From positions 1,488,001 through 1,552,000 of the forward strand of contig JAPLFG010000003.1 in the NCBI GenBank assembly GCA_026390795.1: 64,000 nucleotides of DNA. The letters run 5' to 3'. Numbering within the stretch: the stretch's first letter is position 1; each line of letters starts with the position of its first letter. Below are positions 1 through 8,973 of the stretch, piece after piece. The DNA is from Ignavibacteriales bacterium (GTDB taxonomy: Bacteria; Bacteroidota; Ignavibacteria; Ignavibacteriales; Melioribacteraceae). The notes below the pieces were generated by a model. That model was not told the origin of the DNA. It worked only from the letters and a program-made list of their open reading frames with translations, and did no database searches. Position numbers and translations under genes: made by a program.

Positions 1-11
1 ACAAATTTGAA

Positions 12-932
12 GTGCGATCTATTTCAAATGATTTCTCGGTGCCGGCTATAAATCTAAACGAAAGACATCTTAAAGAAATTTTAATTCTTTTGCATAATAA
101 ATTCGCGGCAGCCGAGATAAAAGAATATTTCAAGCTTAGCGATAACGATTATAATTTATGCATTAACGATCTTTTTGGTGAAGGATTAATTAGAGTAACA
201 TCCAATGGTGAATTTGCGCCTTCTTGTGTGGTGATTAATTTCGAAGATGGGAATAAAATTAAAATAACTGCCGATTCGCTTGGTAAAGAAATGAGTCTTA
301 TTGCAATTGACCGGCTGGCAAAGATTAAAGAAGCATGTCAAAAAATACCGGCATTCAAAAATATTTCATTTGATGCGGCATCACTTTTTATACTTGGAAA
401 TGTAGTTCATAATTATTGGCAAATGCCGAATGTTGCAGATAAATTCATTAAAGCGGACCCGACTCACCGCGGTGCCAATAGATATTACCTGACGATCCTA
501 GAAAATAAAATTGATAACAATTCTGAACCGTTCGACCTTTTCTCGAATAGATTTCAATTGAGCGGGAATTATATTTTCGGTTGTTACGGAAATAGATTCG
601 CGAAATCAGATTCATTAATTAAACGCGCAGAGTTGGATAAATTGTTGAATGATAAAAATTCAGCAGTGCCTGTGTTAAACGCAAAAGATCAAAAAATGTT
701 GAGCGATCTTGCATCAATTATTTCGCGGGACTTGATAAACTATCTTGAGCGGAACCGAACTCTCTTTGTGAAGTTGTACCTCAATTCTATTTATAAAGAT
801 CAAACATCTTTCCGGGAATGGTTTGCATGGTTTTATCAATTCATTATTACACAAACGACTAAGACATTAATTGAAAAAGGATTTATAAAACCTCCCCCGA
901 CTGAATATTCAGAGTTTATTTTTACAAAGTAA
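12..932 (+). CDS. Unrecognised protein, possibly winged-helix N-terminus, may be 5'-partial
   Basis: I do not recognise this 306-residue protein. The N-terminal 70 residues (from HLKEILILLHNKFAAAEIKEY) read like a short helical winged-helix domain, and the rest is mixed helical with no clear catalytic motif. There is no signal peptide or membrane segment. The assigned start is a GTG, but the frame is open to the window edge, so the true start may lie outside. It is followed by about 140 nt of non-coding sequence and then the PPK2 gene on the same strand. Regulatory or DNA-binding function is only a guess. Confidence 0.6.
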   Translation: MRSISNDFSVPAINLNERHLKEILILLHNKFAAAEIKEYFKLSDNDYNLCINDLFGEGLIRVTSNGEFAPSCVVINFEDGNKIKITADSLGKEMSLIAIDRLAKIKEACQKIPAFKNISFDAASLFILGNVVHNYWQMPNVADKFIKADPTHRGANRYYLTILENKIDNNSEPFDLFSNRFQLSGNYIFGCYGNRFAKSDSLIKRAELDKLLNDKNSAVPVLNAKDQKMLSDLASIISRDLINYLERNRTLFVKLYLNSIYKDQTSFREWFAWFYQFIITQTTKTLIEKGFIKPPPTEYSEFIFTK

Positions 933-1070
933 ATTGAGAAGGCGAATGTTTTCGTCCCTTATTTTTCTGGGCAACTACTATCAATCAATTTTGAAATCAA
1001 TCTAACTACCTACTTGATTATTCAGCTGGCTTCATATATCATCACAATGTAAAAAAAAGGATGCGGTAGC

Positions 1071-1937
1071 ATGGACAATGAAAAGTTTAGAGTTCAAAAA
1101 GACGAGAAAATAAATCTTTCAAAATACGATACCGATTACACCGGTAAACTTGAATCGAAAGAAGAAGGTGAAGAATTACTTGAAAAAAATATCAGAAAAA
1201 TGGCGGAGCTTCAAGAAAGGTTATATGCGCAGGATAAATATTCGCTCCTCATTATATTTCAGGCAATGGATGCCGCAGGTAAAGACAGCGCTATTAAACA
1301 TGTGATGAGCGGACTGAATCCGCAAGGAACGCAAGTCTTCAGTTTTAAACAGCCTTCAACGGAAGAACTTAATCATGATTATATGTGGCGGACGAGCAAA
1401 TCATTGCCGGAACGGGGACGCATTGGAATTTTTAACCGGTCATACTACGAAGAAGTATTAATTGTACGTGTCCACGATTTGATAAAATCGCAAAAAATTC
1501 CGGCTGAATTTATAACCAATAATATATGGGAAGATCGATTCGATCAAATCCGGAATTTTGAAAAATATCTTTATGAAAACGGAACGTACATTATAAAATT
1601 CTATTTAAACATTTCGAAAAAGGAACAAGCAAAAAGATTTTTAGAAAGAATTGATGACCCTTCTAAAAATTGGAAATTCTCCGCCGGCGATTTAACAGAA
1701 CGAGATTATTGGAACAACTATATGAAATGTTACGAAGATGCAATCAGCGCCACCAGTACTAAGTTCGCGCCATGGTATATAATTCCGGCAGATAAAAAAT
1801 GGTTTACACGGCTTGCAATATCCGAGGTGATAATTGAAACAATGAAAAGCATGGATTTAAAATATCCCGAAGTAAGTGAAGAGCAAAAGAAAAGTTTAGA
1901 AGTGTGTAAAGAAAAATTGCTGAATAGCAATTCGTGA
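1071..1937 (+). CDS. ppk2: Polyphosphate kinase 2 family nucleotide phosphotransferase
   Basis: PPK2 enzymes move phosphate between polyphosphate and nucleoside mono- or diphosphates in the cytosol. The 288-residue length is typical of a single-domain PPK2. The Walker A-like stretch FQAMDAAGKDSAIKHV lies at residues 63-78, and the Walker B/lid region GIFNRSYYEEVLIVRVH at about 119-135. Both are hallmarks of the family. AGGA precedes the ATG. It has its own upstream spacer and a leftward gene follows, so it is probably monocistronic. The sequence alone does not settle whether it makes or consumes polyphosphate, or whether AMP, ADP or GDP is preferred. Confidence 0.93.
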   Translation: MDNEKFRVQKDEKINLSKYDTDYTGKLESKEEGEELLEKNIRKMAELQERLYAQDKYSLLIIFQAMDAAGKDSAIKHVMSGLNPQGTQVFSFKQPSTEELNHDYMWRTSKSLPERGRIGIFNRSYYEEVLIVRVHDLIKSQKIPAEFITNNIWEDRFDQIRNFEKYLYENGTYIIKFYLNISKKEQAKRFLERIDDPSKNWKFSAGDLTERDYWNNYMKCYEDAISATSTKFAPWYIIPADKKWFTRLAISEVIIETMKSMDLKYPEVSEEQKKSLEVCKEKLLNSNS

Positions 1938-1994
1938 TTTAAGATGCTCGATAAATATTTCTAATTCCGCTACCGAGCACCTTGATTCCTTAGT

Positions 1995-2513
1995 TTACTT
2001 CTTTAATTCTTCCTCAATTAAAGCTATCATTTTCTCAAATTCTTTTTGAGCAAAACCGGTGCTAGCCCATTTTATCTTCCCGTCTTTACCAATAACAAAA
2101 TTTCTTGGAATATATTTTGTCGCGAACTGACTATATGTCTTAGTGTCGGGGTCAAGATAGACCGGGAAAGTGTACTTATATTGCTCGATGAATTTTTTAA
2201 CAACTTCTTCTTTCTCTCCGCGGGAGATGCAAAGGACCGCAAAATTTGCATTTTTAATTCTGTCGTAAATATTTTTTTGCAGAAGGGGAAGTTCTGCTTT
2301 GCATGGCGGGCACCAGGTAGCCCAGAAATTTATTAACACCACTTTATTTTTTAGCGACTCGGAAGAAAACGAATTTCCGTTTAAAGATGTTGTTGTAAAC
2401 GCCGGACTATTATCGCCAACATTTTTGAGTGTTGTAGAATTAATATCATCTTGCGCAAATGTGAGCGAACTAAAAAAAACTAATAGAACAATTACCGTTA
2501 ACTTTGATCTCAT
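1995..2513 (-). CDS. Secreted TlpA/ResA-like thioredoxin-fold protein
   Basis: This is an extracytoplasmic thiol-disulfide oxidoreductase of the TlpA/ResA type. From the preferred start (MRSKLTVIVLL) a signal peptide runs to about residue 21 (ending TFAQ). The redox motif WATWCPPCKAELP puts the CPPC cysteines at about 68-71, and the family cis-Pro region YIPRNFVIGKDG follows. I chose the second Met because GGAGAG lies 4 nt upstream of it. The first ATG (A at 2537) overlaps the stop codon of the upstream GNAT gene and lacks such a site. It is the last gene of a compact group with the GNAT and histidine kinase genes. Family members reduce cytochrome c apoproteins or other exported thiols; the partner here is unknown. 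Confidence 0.88.
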   Translation of the reverse strand: MRSKLTVIVLLVFFSSLTFAQDDINSTTLKNVGDNSPAFTTTSLNGNSFSSESLKNKVVLINFWATWCPPCKAELPLLQKNIYDRIKNANFAVLCISRGEKEEVVKKFIEQYKYTFPVYLDPDTKTYSQFATKYIPRNFVIGKDGKIKWASTGFAQKEFEKMIALIEEELKK

Positions 2514-2536
2514 TTTCTCTCCAAGACTTATATTCA

Positions 2537-3097
2537 TTATAGATAGTACCTCATAATAGGTCGTGATTTGCTTCTTCTTTCAACTTCTTTAAATCCGGCT
2601 CTTTCAAACGAGATTGGAATGCCTGTCCATGCAAAAGCCGCGGGAATATTTTTATTGTATGGAACGGTTGGATATCCTTCAAGTATTTTTACTTTTTTCT
2701 TTTTACAGTAGTTGATAACGCCATTAAGCAATTCAGTCGATAATCCTTTTCTCCGGAATTCTTTAATTATGAAAAAACATGTTATTGACCACACGGATTC
2801 ATTATCAACTCTTTCTAATACACGTGAATTATCTAACCGTATAAATTTTTCTCTTGGCGCAACTGCGCACCAGCCAATCGGTCGTTTCCCAATATATGCT
2901 ATTATTCCAATCTGTTCTTTTTTCTTTACCAAACCCCGCATTGTTTTTTTATTGCCAATACCTTTTTGCTTTTCAAAATCGGAGGACTTTAATCGCCAGC
3001 TCATACACCAGCATCCACCGCAAGCTCCCCGTTCACCAAATAGGTTTTCAAAATCATTCCATGTTTTTTCTGTTAAAGGTTTAAATGTAGGCGTCAT
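2537..3097 (-). CDS. GNAT-family N-acetyltransferase
   Basis: A 186-residue GNAT acyltransferase. The acetyl-CoA pyrophosphate-binding loop appears as FFIIKEFRRKGLSTELLNGV (about residues 107-126), and a C-terminal region ending FERAGFKEVERR is typical of the fold. The N-terminus carries a Cys-rich signature (GACGGCWCMSWR, about residues 24-35) that I associate with a subgroup of GNATs of unknown substrate. The gene lies 5 nt downstream of the histidine kinase and its stop overlaps the alternative ATG of the thioredoxin gene, so the three are probably co-transcribed. The substrate cannot be inferred. Confidence 0.82.
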   Translation of the reverse strand: MTPTFKPLTEKTWNDFENLFGERGACGGCWCMSWRLKSSDFEKQKGIGNKKTMRGLVKKKEQIGIIAYIGKRPIGWCAVAPREKFIRLDNSRVLERVDNESVWSITCFFIIKEFRRKGLSTELLNGVINYCKKKKVKILEGYPTVPYNKNIPAAFAWTGIPISFERAGFKEVERRSKSRPIMRYYL

Positions 3098-3102
3098 AAT
3101 TA

Positions 3103-5667
3103 TCAGCCTTGATTCGAAAAGGTAACGCGAAACGTTGTTCCTTTACCCTTAACGCTTGTTGCTTTTATATTAGCTCCGTTAAGGTCGCAATATTTTTTTG
3201 CCAAAGCCAGTCCCAATCCATTGCCCTCAAAATTCCTAGTATAGCCCTGTTCTTCTCTTGTGAAAGGTGAAAACAATTTTGGCAGAAACTCACTTCCAAT
3301 TCCAATCCCTGTATCAATAACATCAACATATAAATTATTGCGGGGATCTCGCCCGATTATAATATCAATTTTTCCCGTAGAAGTATATTTAATAGCGTTC
3401 TCAATTAAATGATGAAATACCTGGTTAATAGAATATTCATCGGCATCTATCATTGTCTCGGCGCTGTTATTATAAAGACCAAAAAGAATTTTTTTCTTCT
3501 CGGCAATTTTTTGAAAACTTTTATGACTCTTTTGAAGCACATCTTTCAACAGATCAATTTTTTTAGAACAGAAGGAATAAGATCCGGTTTGAAGCTCGGA
3601 CATGTTAAGGATAAGCTCGACGGTTCTCATTATCCGTCTGCCTTCATCTTCTATAACATCAAATGCATTTTTCAGTTCATCATCAACTTTGTCCTGAAGT
3701 TCATCTTTCATCATTCCGGTAAAACTTAAAATCACATTCAGTGGTGTGCGGATTTCGTGGGACATCTGCGCGAGGAACTCCGATTTAAGTTTATCCGATT
3801 GTTCGGCATGTTCCTTTGCCTCAACCAGCGCTTCTTCAATTCTCTTTTTATCATTTATATCTTCAAGAGTACCTTCGTAATACAAGATGTTTCCTTCATC
3901 ATCTTTAACAGCACGGGCGCTTTCCCGAACAAAAATTATTGATCCGTCCTTTTTTCTCCATTTGGTTTCGAAGCCGAATATCTTACCGTATTGCTCAAGT
4001 TCAGCTTTAAAAAATTCACGGACCTTGGGATCTATGTATGTTTCCATTGCTTCTAAGTTAGCAATTTCTTCAAATGAGCTGTAGCCAAGAATTTTTTGAA
4101 GAGTAGGGTTTGCCATAAGGATTTTACCTTCCGGAGTGGTACGGTAAATTCCGATGGTCGCATTTTCATATAATCCTCTAAACCGAAGCTCGCTTTCTCT
4201 TAATGCTTCTTCTGCATTTTTTCGTTCCGTAACGTCCTGTTTAATTTCAACGTAATAAATAATTTCGTTAGATAAATTCTTAACCGGTGTAATTGTAAAT
4301 TCTTCCGTATAAAGAGAACCGTCTTTTCGTTTATTAATTATTTCTCCTCTGAAGATCTCGCCTGTTTTTACAGCATGTTCAATATACTCGTAATAGGTTT
4401 GCGGGTGCACGCCGGATTTCAGAATACTAAGGGATTTACCAAATATCTCGCTGCTTGAATAGCCTGTCAGCTTAGTAAAAGCGGAATTGACCCATATAAC
4501 CTTTCCTTCGAGATCAGAAATAACAATACTATTTGCCGCCGCTTCAAGCGCATTACTCTGAAGAGAGATCTGATCTTCGCCTGTCTTTTGTTCTGTGATA
4601 TCGGTAATAAAACCTTCGAGCGCAACTAATTCATCCTCATTTTCAGAAAAAATTCCAACGCCTTGTTCCCAAACCCATTTTTCATAACCGCCGGTTGTTT
4701 TAATTCTATAAACTAACTGGTAAGGTTTTCTCTCTTCAACGGCGTTTCGAACCTGTTCAAGTATCTTCTTCTTGTCGTCGGGATGAATTAGATCGTAGTA
4801 GGGAACAGATTTACCCGACATAAATTCGGTAGCTTTATATCCCGTAATTACAATGCATTTATCACTAACGAATTCGAAAGCCCATGGGCTATCAAGTCCG
4901 CACCGGTAAACCATTCCCGGTAAATTTTGAATTAGTGTATCTAACTGCCTTTGGCTTTTTTGAAGCGCTTCTTCGATGCGGGTAGTTTTTCTCAATCCCT
5001 TTTCCAGGCTGAGGTTTGCGTTTTCAATTTTGTGTATGAATGCTACCCTGCTTTTTTCGGAACGGTAAAATACGAATGCGGTGCTAAACGAAAGTATTAG
5101 ACTTATTCCGATTAAAACAAATTGAGTAATTCTAAAATTATTGACCTGCGCTTTTAATATTGTATGAATTTCTTTTTCTATCTCGGCGGATCTATTTTCT
5201 ATTTGATTGAAAAGATCTTCCCAATTAGCTCTTAATTCAGCTTCTTCGCTATTTCTAGCGTTGGAGGAAATTTTTAAAGAAAGCGCCCGGTAATCGAAGA
5301 GCAGAACCTGGAGTTTTTGAACACTAGATTTTAAATTTTTGTTATCGATAGAAATTGGAAGAATATTTGTGGCGTCTTTTTGTTCAAGAACAAGTACAGC
5401 ATTGTATTCTACAAATTCAAGGTACTCCAAAGCGCTTCTGACTGTTTCCTGGGACGGCTGTTCAATGTTTTTGATGAATTCCGTGCGTGCCTTTAACATG
5501 TTGGATTTGATTTCGAAGGCTGAGTTTAAAAGAGTTGAATAAAAGAAATTTGTTCTGAGTCCCATAAACAAACTGAATAGAACGGTAAGCGCCATCACTA
5601 ATCCGGCGCTTAGAATTAGGATATAAACGATCTTGTTGGAGGAAGATATTTTTTCTTTATGACCCAT
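3103..5667 (-). CDS. Membrane-bound multi-PAS sensor histidine kinase
   Basis: An 854-residue sensor kinase. A first membrane segment at about residues 13-35 and a second at about 178-200 bracket an extracytoplasmic helical region. Three PAS/PAC units follow, seen from their PAC-type endings (YKTTGGYEKWVWEQG, KRKDGSLYTEEFTI, RKKDGSIIFVRESA). The HisKA box MSHEIRTPLN has its phospho-accepting His at about 637. The ATPase part has the N box (IENAIKY, about 757), DTGIGI (about 785-790) and GNGLGL (about 815-820). No receiver domain is fused and no response regulator gene is adjacent, so it is an orphan kinase whose partner lies elsewhere. Each PAS unit could bind a ligand or cofactor, but none can be named. 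Confidence 0.94.
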   Translation of the reverse strand: MGHKEKISSSNKIVYILILSAGLVMALTVLFSLFMGLRTNFFYSTLLNSAFEIKSNMLKARTEFIKNIEQPSQETVRSALEYLEFVEYNAVLVLEQKDATNILPISIDNKNLKSSVQKLQVLLFDYRALSLKISSNARNSEEAELRANWEDLFNQIENRSAEIEKEIHTILKAQVNNFRITQFVLIGISLILSFSTAFVFYRSEKSRVAFIHKIENANLSLEKGLRKTTRIEEALQKSQRQLDTLIQNLPGMVYRCGLDSPWAFEFVSDKCIVITGYKATEFMSGKSVPYYDLIHPDDKKKILEQVRNAVEERKPYQLVYRIKTTGGYEKWVWEQGVGIFSENEDELVALEGFITDITEQKTGEDQISLQSNALEAAANSIVISDLEGKVIWVNSAFTKLTGYSSSEIFGKSLSILKSGVHPQTYYEYIEHAVKTGEIFRGEIINKRKDGSLYTEEFTITPVKNLSNEIIYYVEIKQDVTERKNAEEALRESELRFRGLYENATIGIYRTTPEGKILMANPTLQKILGYSSFEEIANLEAMETYIDPKVREFFKAELEQYGKIFGFETKWRKKDGSIIFVRESARAVKDDEGNILYYEGTLEDINDKKRIEEALVEAKEHAEQSDKLKSEFLAQMSHEIRTPLNVILSFTGMMKDELQDKVDDELKNAFDVIEDEGRRIMRTVELILNMSELQTGSYSFCSKKIDLLKDVLQKSHKSFQKIAEKKKILFGLYNNSAETMIDADEYSINQVFHHLIENAIKYTSTGKIDIIIGRDPRNNLYVDVIDTGIGIGSEFLPKLFSPFTREEQGYTRNFEGNGLGLALAKKYCDLNGANIKATSVKGKGTTFRVTFSNQG

Positions 5668-5725
5668 TATCTAGATAGTTTATGGAATATTATTTTATTA
5701 TCATTTTATTATCGAACAATTCCCC

Positions 5726-7111
5726 CTAATTCTTAATGAATACCTCGTAGCCCCATGGCTCAAGAATTAATTGATACGGCGAACTTAATTGCGCACCACT
5801 GCCGGTGAAAAGATTTTTGTATGTTCCCACAAGTTTGGGATCAGAAATTGTTACCTGTTTTTTAATAGCCGAGAAATTAAAGAAGGCGGCAATCTTATTG
5901 CCATCTTTTTCTCTAACATACGCAAAAATATTTTTATCATCGGCATTAATTTTTTGAAATCCGCCGCCTGAAGAGCCGTTCCACAAAGCTTTATTTTCTT
6001 TCTTGAGTTGAAAAAGCTTTGTATAAATATCTCTCATTTTATTTTCTTTCCAATCAATTAGATCTTTTTCAAAAAAAAGTAAACGTTTATCCAACCCTGC
6101 TTCTTGACCGTTATATAAAAGCGGCATTCCCGGAAGAAGTGCAGCTGCAACAGCAAACGGTTCCGCGGCATCGCCATATCTTTCTTTATCAGATCCATTC
6201 CACGAATTTTCATCGTGATTCGATGTGAAGACCATTCTGTAAGAATCAGCCGGATATTCACTTTTCTCTTTTTCGAAATATTTGTAAAAGTCTATTGCGT
6301 CTTTTGTCCCTTTAGCACAGCCAACAAACAGATCCTTCAATTGCCAATTGTATGTCATATCAAATGCCTGGTGAAGTTCCGGTTCGTTCGCTTCCGCAAG
6401 CATAAAAATCGGTTTTATTGCTTCAAGCTGCGGGCGAACCCATTTCCAAAAATCAAGTGGAACCATTGCCGCTACATCGCAGCGGAAGCCATCAATATCG
6501 CACTGTTCAATCCAAAATTTCATCGCATCACGCATCGAGTTCCATAATTCTTTATTGCTGTAATCTAATGAGATGACATCTGTCCAATCGAAAGGGGAAA
6601 CATGATTTCCATTTTTATCTTTCTTGTAATAATCGGGGTGAGTTTTAGTCCAAACATTATCCCATGAAGTATGATTAGCAACCCAATCAATAATTACATG
6701 CATCCCCAGCGCATGAGTTTGACCAACCAAAGTTTTAAAATCTTCTAATGTTCCAAACTCGGGATTTATTGCTGTATAATCTTTAACGGAATAATAACTT
6801 CCGAGAGAACCTTTTCTATTTAATTCCCCAATCGGATTAATTGGCATGAACCATAGAATTCCAATTCCCATTTTACTTAGGCTGGGTAATGTTTGAGCGA
6901 AAGCATTAAATGTTCCTTCGGGTGTATATTGCCTTACATTCACTTCGTATATTGTTGAATTGACGCTCCAGACAGGATGAGTTAGCAAAGAACTCTTATT
7001 CGATTCGGTGAGATTCTTATCCCTCTCGCCATTTGCCAAAATGGAAAAGGCAATAAATGAAAAGAGAATAACGAGAAGGTTATTTTTTATTTTAAAGAAT
7101 TGCCTAGTCAT
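5726..7111 (-). CDS. Secreted alpha-amylase family (GH13) glycoside hydrolase
   Basis: A 461-residue GH13 enzyme with an N-terminal signal peptide or anchor (about residues 10-27, ending ILANG). All four conserved GH13 regions are visible: DWVANH (142-147), GFRCDVAAM with the nucleophile Asp212, LAEANEPE with the acid/base Glu240, and FTSNHDENS with His299-Asp300. A short C-terminal beta domain follows. It probably hydrolyses alpha-1,4-glucans outside the cytoplasm. An AAGGAG ribosome site precedes the ATG. It is divergent from the AI-2E/PerM gene and appears to be a single-gene unit. The exact specificity (amylase, neopullulanase or glucosidase) is open. Confidence 0.93.
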   Translation of the reverse strand: MTRQFFKIKNNLLVILFSFIAFSILANGERDKNLTESNKSSLLTHPVWSVNSTIYEVNVRQYTPEGTFNAFAQTLPSLSKMGIGILWFMPINPIGELNRKGSLGSYYSVKDYTAINPEFGTLEDFKTLVGQTHALGMHVIIDWVANHTSWDNVWTKTHPDYYKKDKNGNHVSPFDWTDVISLDYSNKELWNSMRDAMKFWIEQCDIDGFRCDVAAMVPLDFWKWVRPQLEAIKPIFMLAEANEPELHQAFDMTYNWQLKDLFVGCAKGTKDAIDFYKYFEKEKSEYPADSYRMVFTSNHDENSWNGSDKERYGDAAEPFAVAAALLPGMPLLYNGQEAGLDKRLLFFEKDLIDWKENKMRDIYTKLFQLKKENKALWNGSSGGGFQKINADDKNIFAYVREKDGNKIAAFFNFSAIKKQVTISDPKLVGTYKNLFTGSGAQLSSPYQLILEPWGYEVFIKN

Positions 7112-7220
7112 TAACTATCTCCTTGTTAAGAATTGAAATCGTGTATGAATTTAGCTAAAAATTCACGTTATATAAATTCATTTTTAGTAAATTATCTATA
7201 GTAAAAATAGAAATTAGACT

Positions 7221-8357
7221 ATGAAGAAATCACTTGGCGACCCAGTCGTAAAATTTTTTGTTTCCTTTATCGGTTTATTTTTTATCTGCGTTGTGCTTAA
7301 AGAACTTCAGCACATTTTTATTCCCCTTGTAATTGCATACTTACTTTTTTTCTTTTTTGAGCCGTTGAACGAATTTTTAAAATCAAAAAAAATACCGTTG
7401 CCGATAATAATATTCATCGACCTTTTGCTGACAACTTCTTTATTCTACGGAATTTCCAAAATAATTATTGATCGGTTCATAGCATTCAGTTCACAATTTC
7501 CAATGTACGAAGCAAAACTTAATCATATAATTAGCTCGTCGGCAGTGTCTTTGGGATTAAAGAACAGGCTGCTTACTCACTTTAACATCTCTAAAATTAT
7601 TCAATCTGTTGATGTGGGCGATTTGGCTAGCGGTGTTTTCTCTTCCACCCTATCCGTGATTGTTGCTGTATTGCTCGTATTTTTCTTTTTTATTTTTATC
7701 AACAGCGGACACGATAAAATTTTTGAAGCTATCAGAATGCGATATGTTGAAAAAGGAGTTCGGTCTTCATTAAAAAAAATTAGGCGGGGAACTAAAATTA
7801 ATATAACAGAAACAATAGATGCCGGAGAGACCGATCTTGAAACGATGACTATACAGAGAGAAATAAAACTTCAGAAGACAATAAAAGATATCACCGAGCA
7901 AGTTCAAAAATATGTAATTACTAAATTGTTGATTAGTTTATCGGTCGGTGTGATTGTCGGTTTTATTTTATGGCTCTTTAAGATCGAGTTTTTTATTATC
8001 TGGGCATTTCTTGCCTTTCTATTAAATTTCATTCCTAATGTCGGGTCTGTGATTGCTGTAATTCTTCCCGCATTGATGGCGCTTGTACAATATGAATCTT
8101 TCGGGTACGCGGCGTTGCTTGCCGCGGTAATAATCGTTGTGCAGAATATAATCGGCAACATAATAGAGCCCAAAATATTCGGTGACCGTCTAGGATTGAA
8201 TCCGCTTGTAATTCTTCTTTCTCTTTTAATCTGGGGCTATATTTGGGGAATTGTAGGAATGTTTCTGGCGGTTCCGCTAACTGCAATTGGAAAAATTATC
8301 ATGTCAAACGCAACCTCAAAAAACATGCGTTTCATTACTAGTCTTATGGGCAGTTAA
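7221..8357 (+). CDS. AI-2E/PerM family membrane protein
   Basis: A 378-residue polytopic protein of the AI-2E transporter (PerM/UPF0118) family. Hydrophobic segments group in the usual pattern: two or three at the N-terminus, one near residue 145-160, and a C-terminal block from about residue 240 with the family signature region NFIPNVGSVIAVILPAL. The soluble loop between them is longer and more charged than usual (about residues 165-230: KKIRRGTKINITET and following). Members have been linked to AI-2 export or to Na+/H+ antiport; neither can be assigned here. The gene precedes the RNase P RNA but is separated from it by about 190 nt. Confidence 0.88.
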   Translation: MKKSLGDPVVKFFVSFIGLFFICVVLKELQHIFIPLVIAYLLFFFFEPLNEFLKSKKIPLPIIIFIDLLLTTSLFYGISKIIIDRFIAFSSQFPMYEAKLNHIISSSAVSLGLKNRLLTHFNISKIIQSVDVGDLASGVFSSTLSVIVAVLLVFFFFIFINSGHDKIFEAIRMRYVEKGVRSSLKKIRRGTKINITETIDAGETDLETMTIQREIKLQKTIKDITEQVQKYVITKLLISLSVGVIVGFILWLFKIEFFIIWAFLAFLLNFIPNVGSVIAVILPALMALVQYESFGYAALLAAVIIVVQNIIGNIIEPKIFGDRLGLNPLVILLSLLIWGYIWGIVGMFLAVPLTAIGKIIMSNATSKNMRFITSLMGS

Positions 8358-8547
8358 TAGGATGGTATAATTGAATACTGGACATATAGAATCATTATTA
8401 GTAGATCAAACCTCTAAATAAACTCATGAATGTGGAAATACGAATAAAGTATAAGCAGAATTTTTGCTGATGCACCGGCTTACATTTTTTGTTATATTTA
8501 CCCCAGTTGAAAATAAATTGTTAAATAATAATAAGTAGAAGAACAGC

Positions 8548-8950
8548 AGATGATTCATGTTGGGCAGTTGCTATTTAAGGAGTATCTTCTTGAATAGAGG
8601 AAAGTCCGAACTCCGCAGAACGAAGTGCCGGGTAACACCCGGGATTCTCATATTGTGGGAATACGGAAAGTGCCACAGAAAAAATACCGCTCCGGGCTTG
8701 TCTTGGAGTAAGGGTGAAATGGCAGGGTAAGAGCCTACCGCGTCGGTGGTAACATCGGCGGCAGGGTAAACCACACTTGGTGCAAGGTCAAGCAGAAGAT
8801 TTTCTGTAGGGTTCGCCCTCAGACAAGGTTGTTCGCTTTGAATATCTTCGGGTAGACTGCTAGATCCCGGAAGTAATTTCGGGACGAGACAAATAACTGC
8901 TACCCCGATTAATCGGGGAACAAAATTCGGCTTACATGCATGAATCATCT
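8548..8950 (+). ncRNA. rnpB: RNase P RNA (type A)
   Basis: This is the catalytic RNA of RNase P, which matures tRNA 5' ends. Diagnostic conserved blocks are present in order: GAGGAAAGTCCGAACTCC at about 8597-8614, AGGGTGAAATGGC near 8711-8723, AAACCACACTTGG at about 8768-8780, AGACAAATAACTGC near 8887-8900, and the closing AAAATTCGGCTTA. The ends are set by a perfect 12-bp P1 helix, AGATGATTCATG (8548-8559) with CATGAATCATCT (8939-8950), giving about 403 nt. No protein gene overlaps it; open frames on the opposite strand are shadows. Confidence 0.96.
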
Positions 8951-8973
8951 GGTACTCTTCTCTAGAAGGTACC

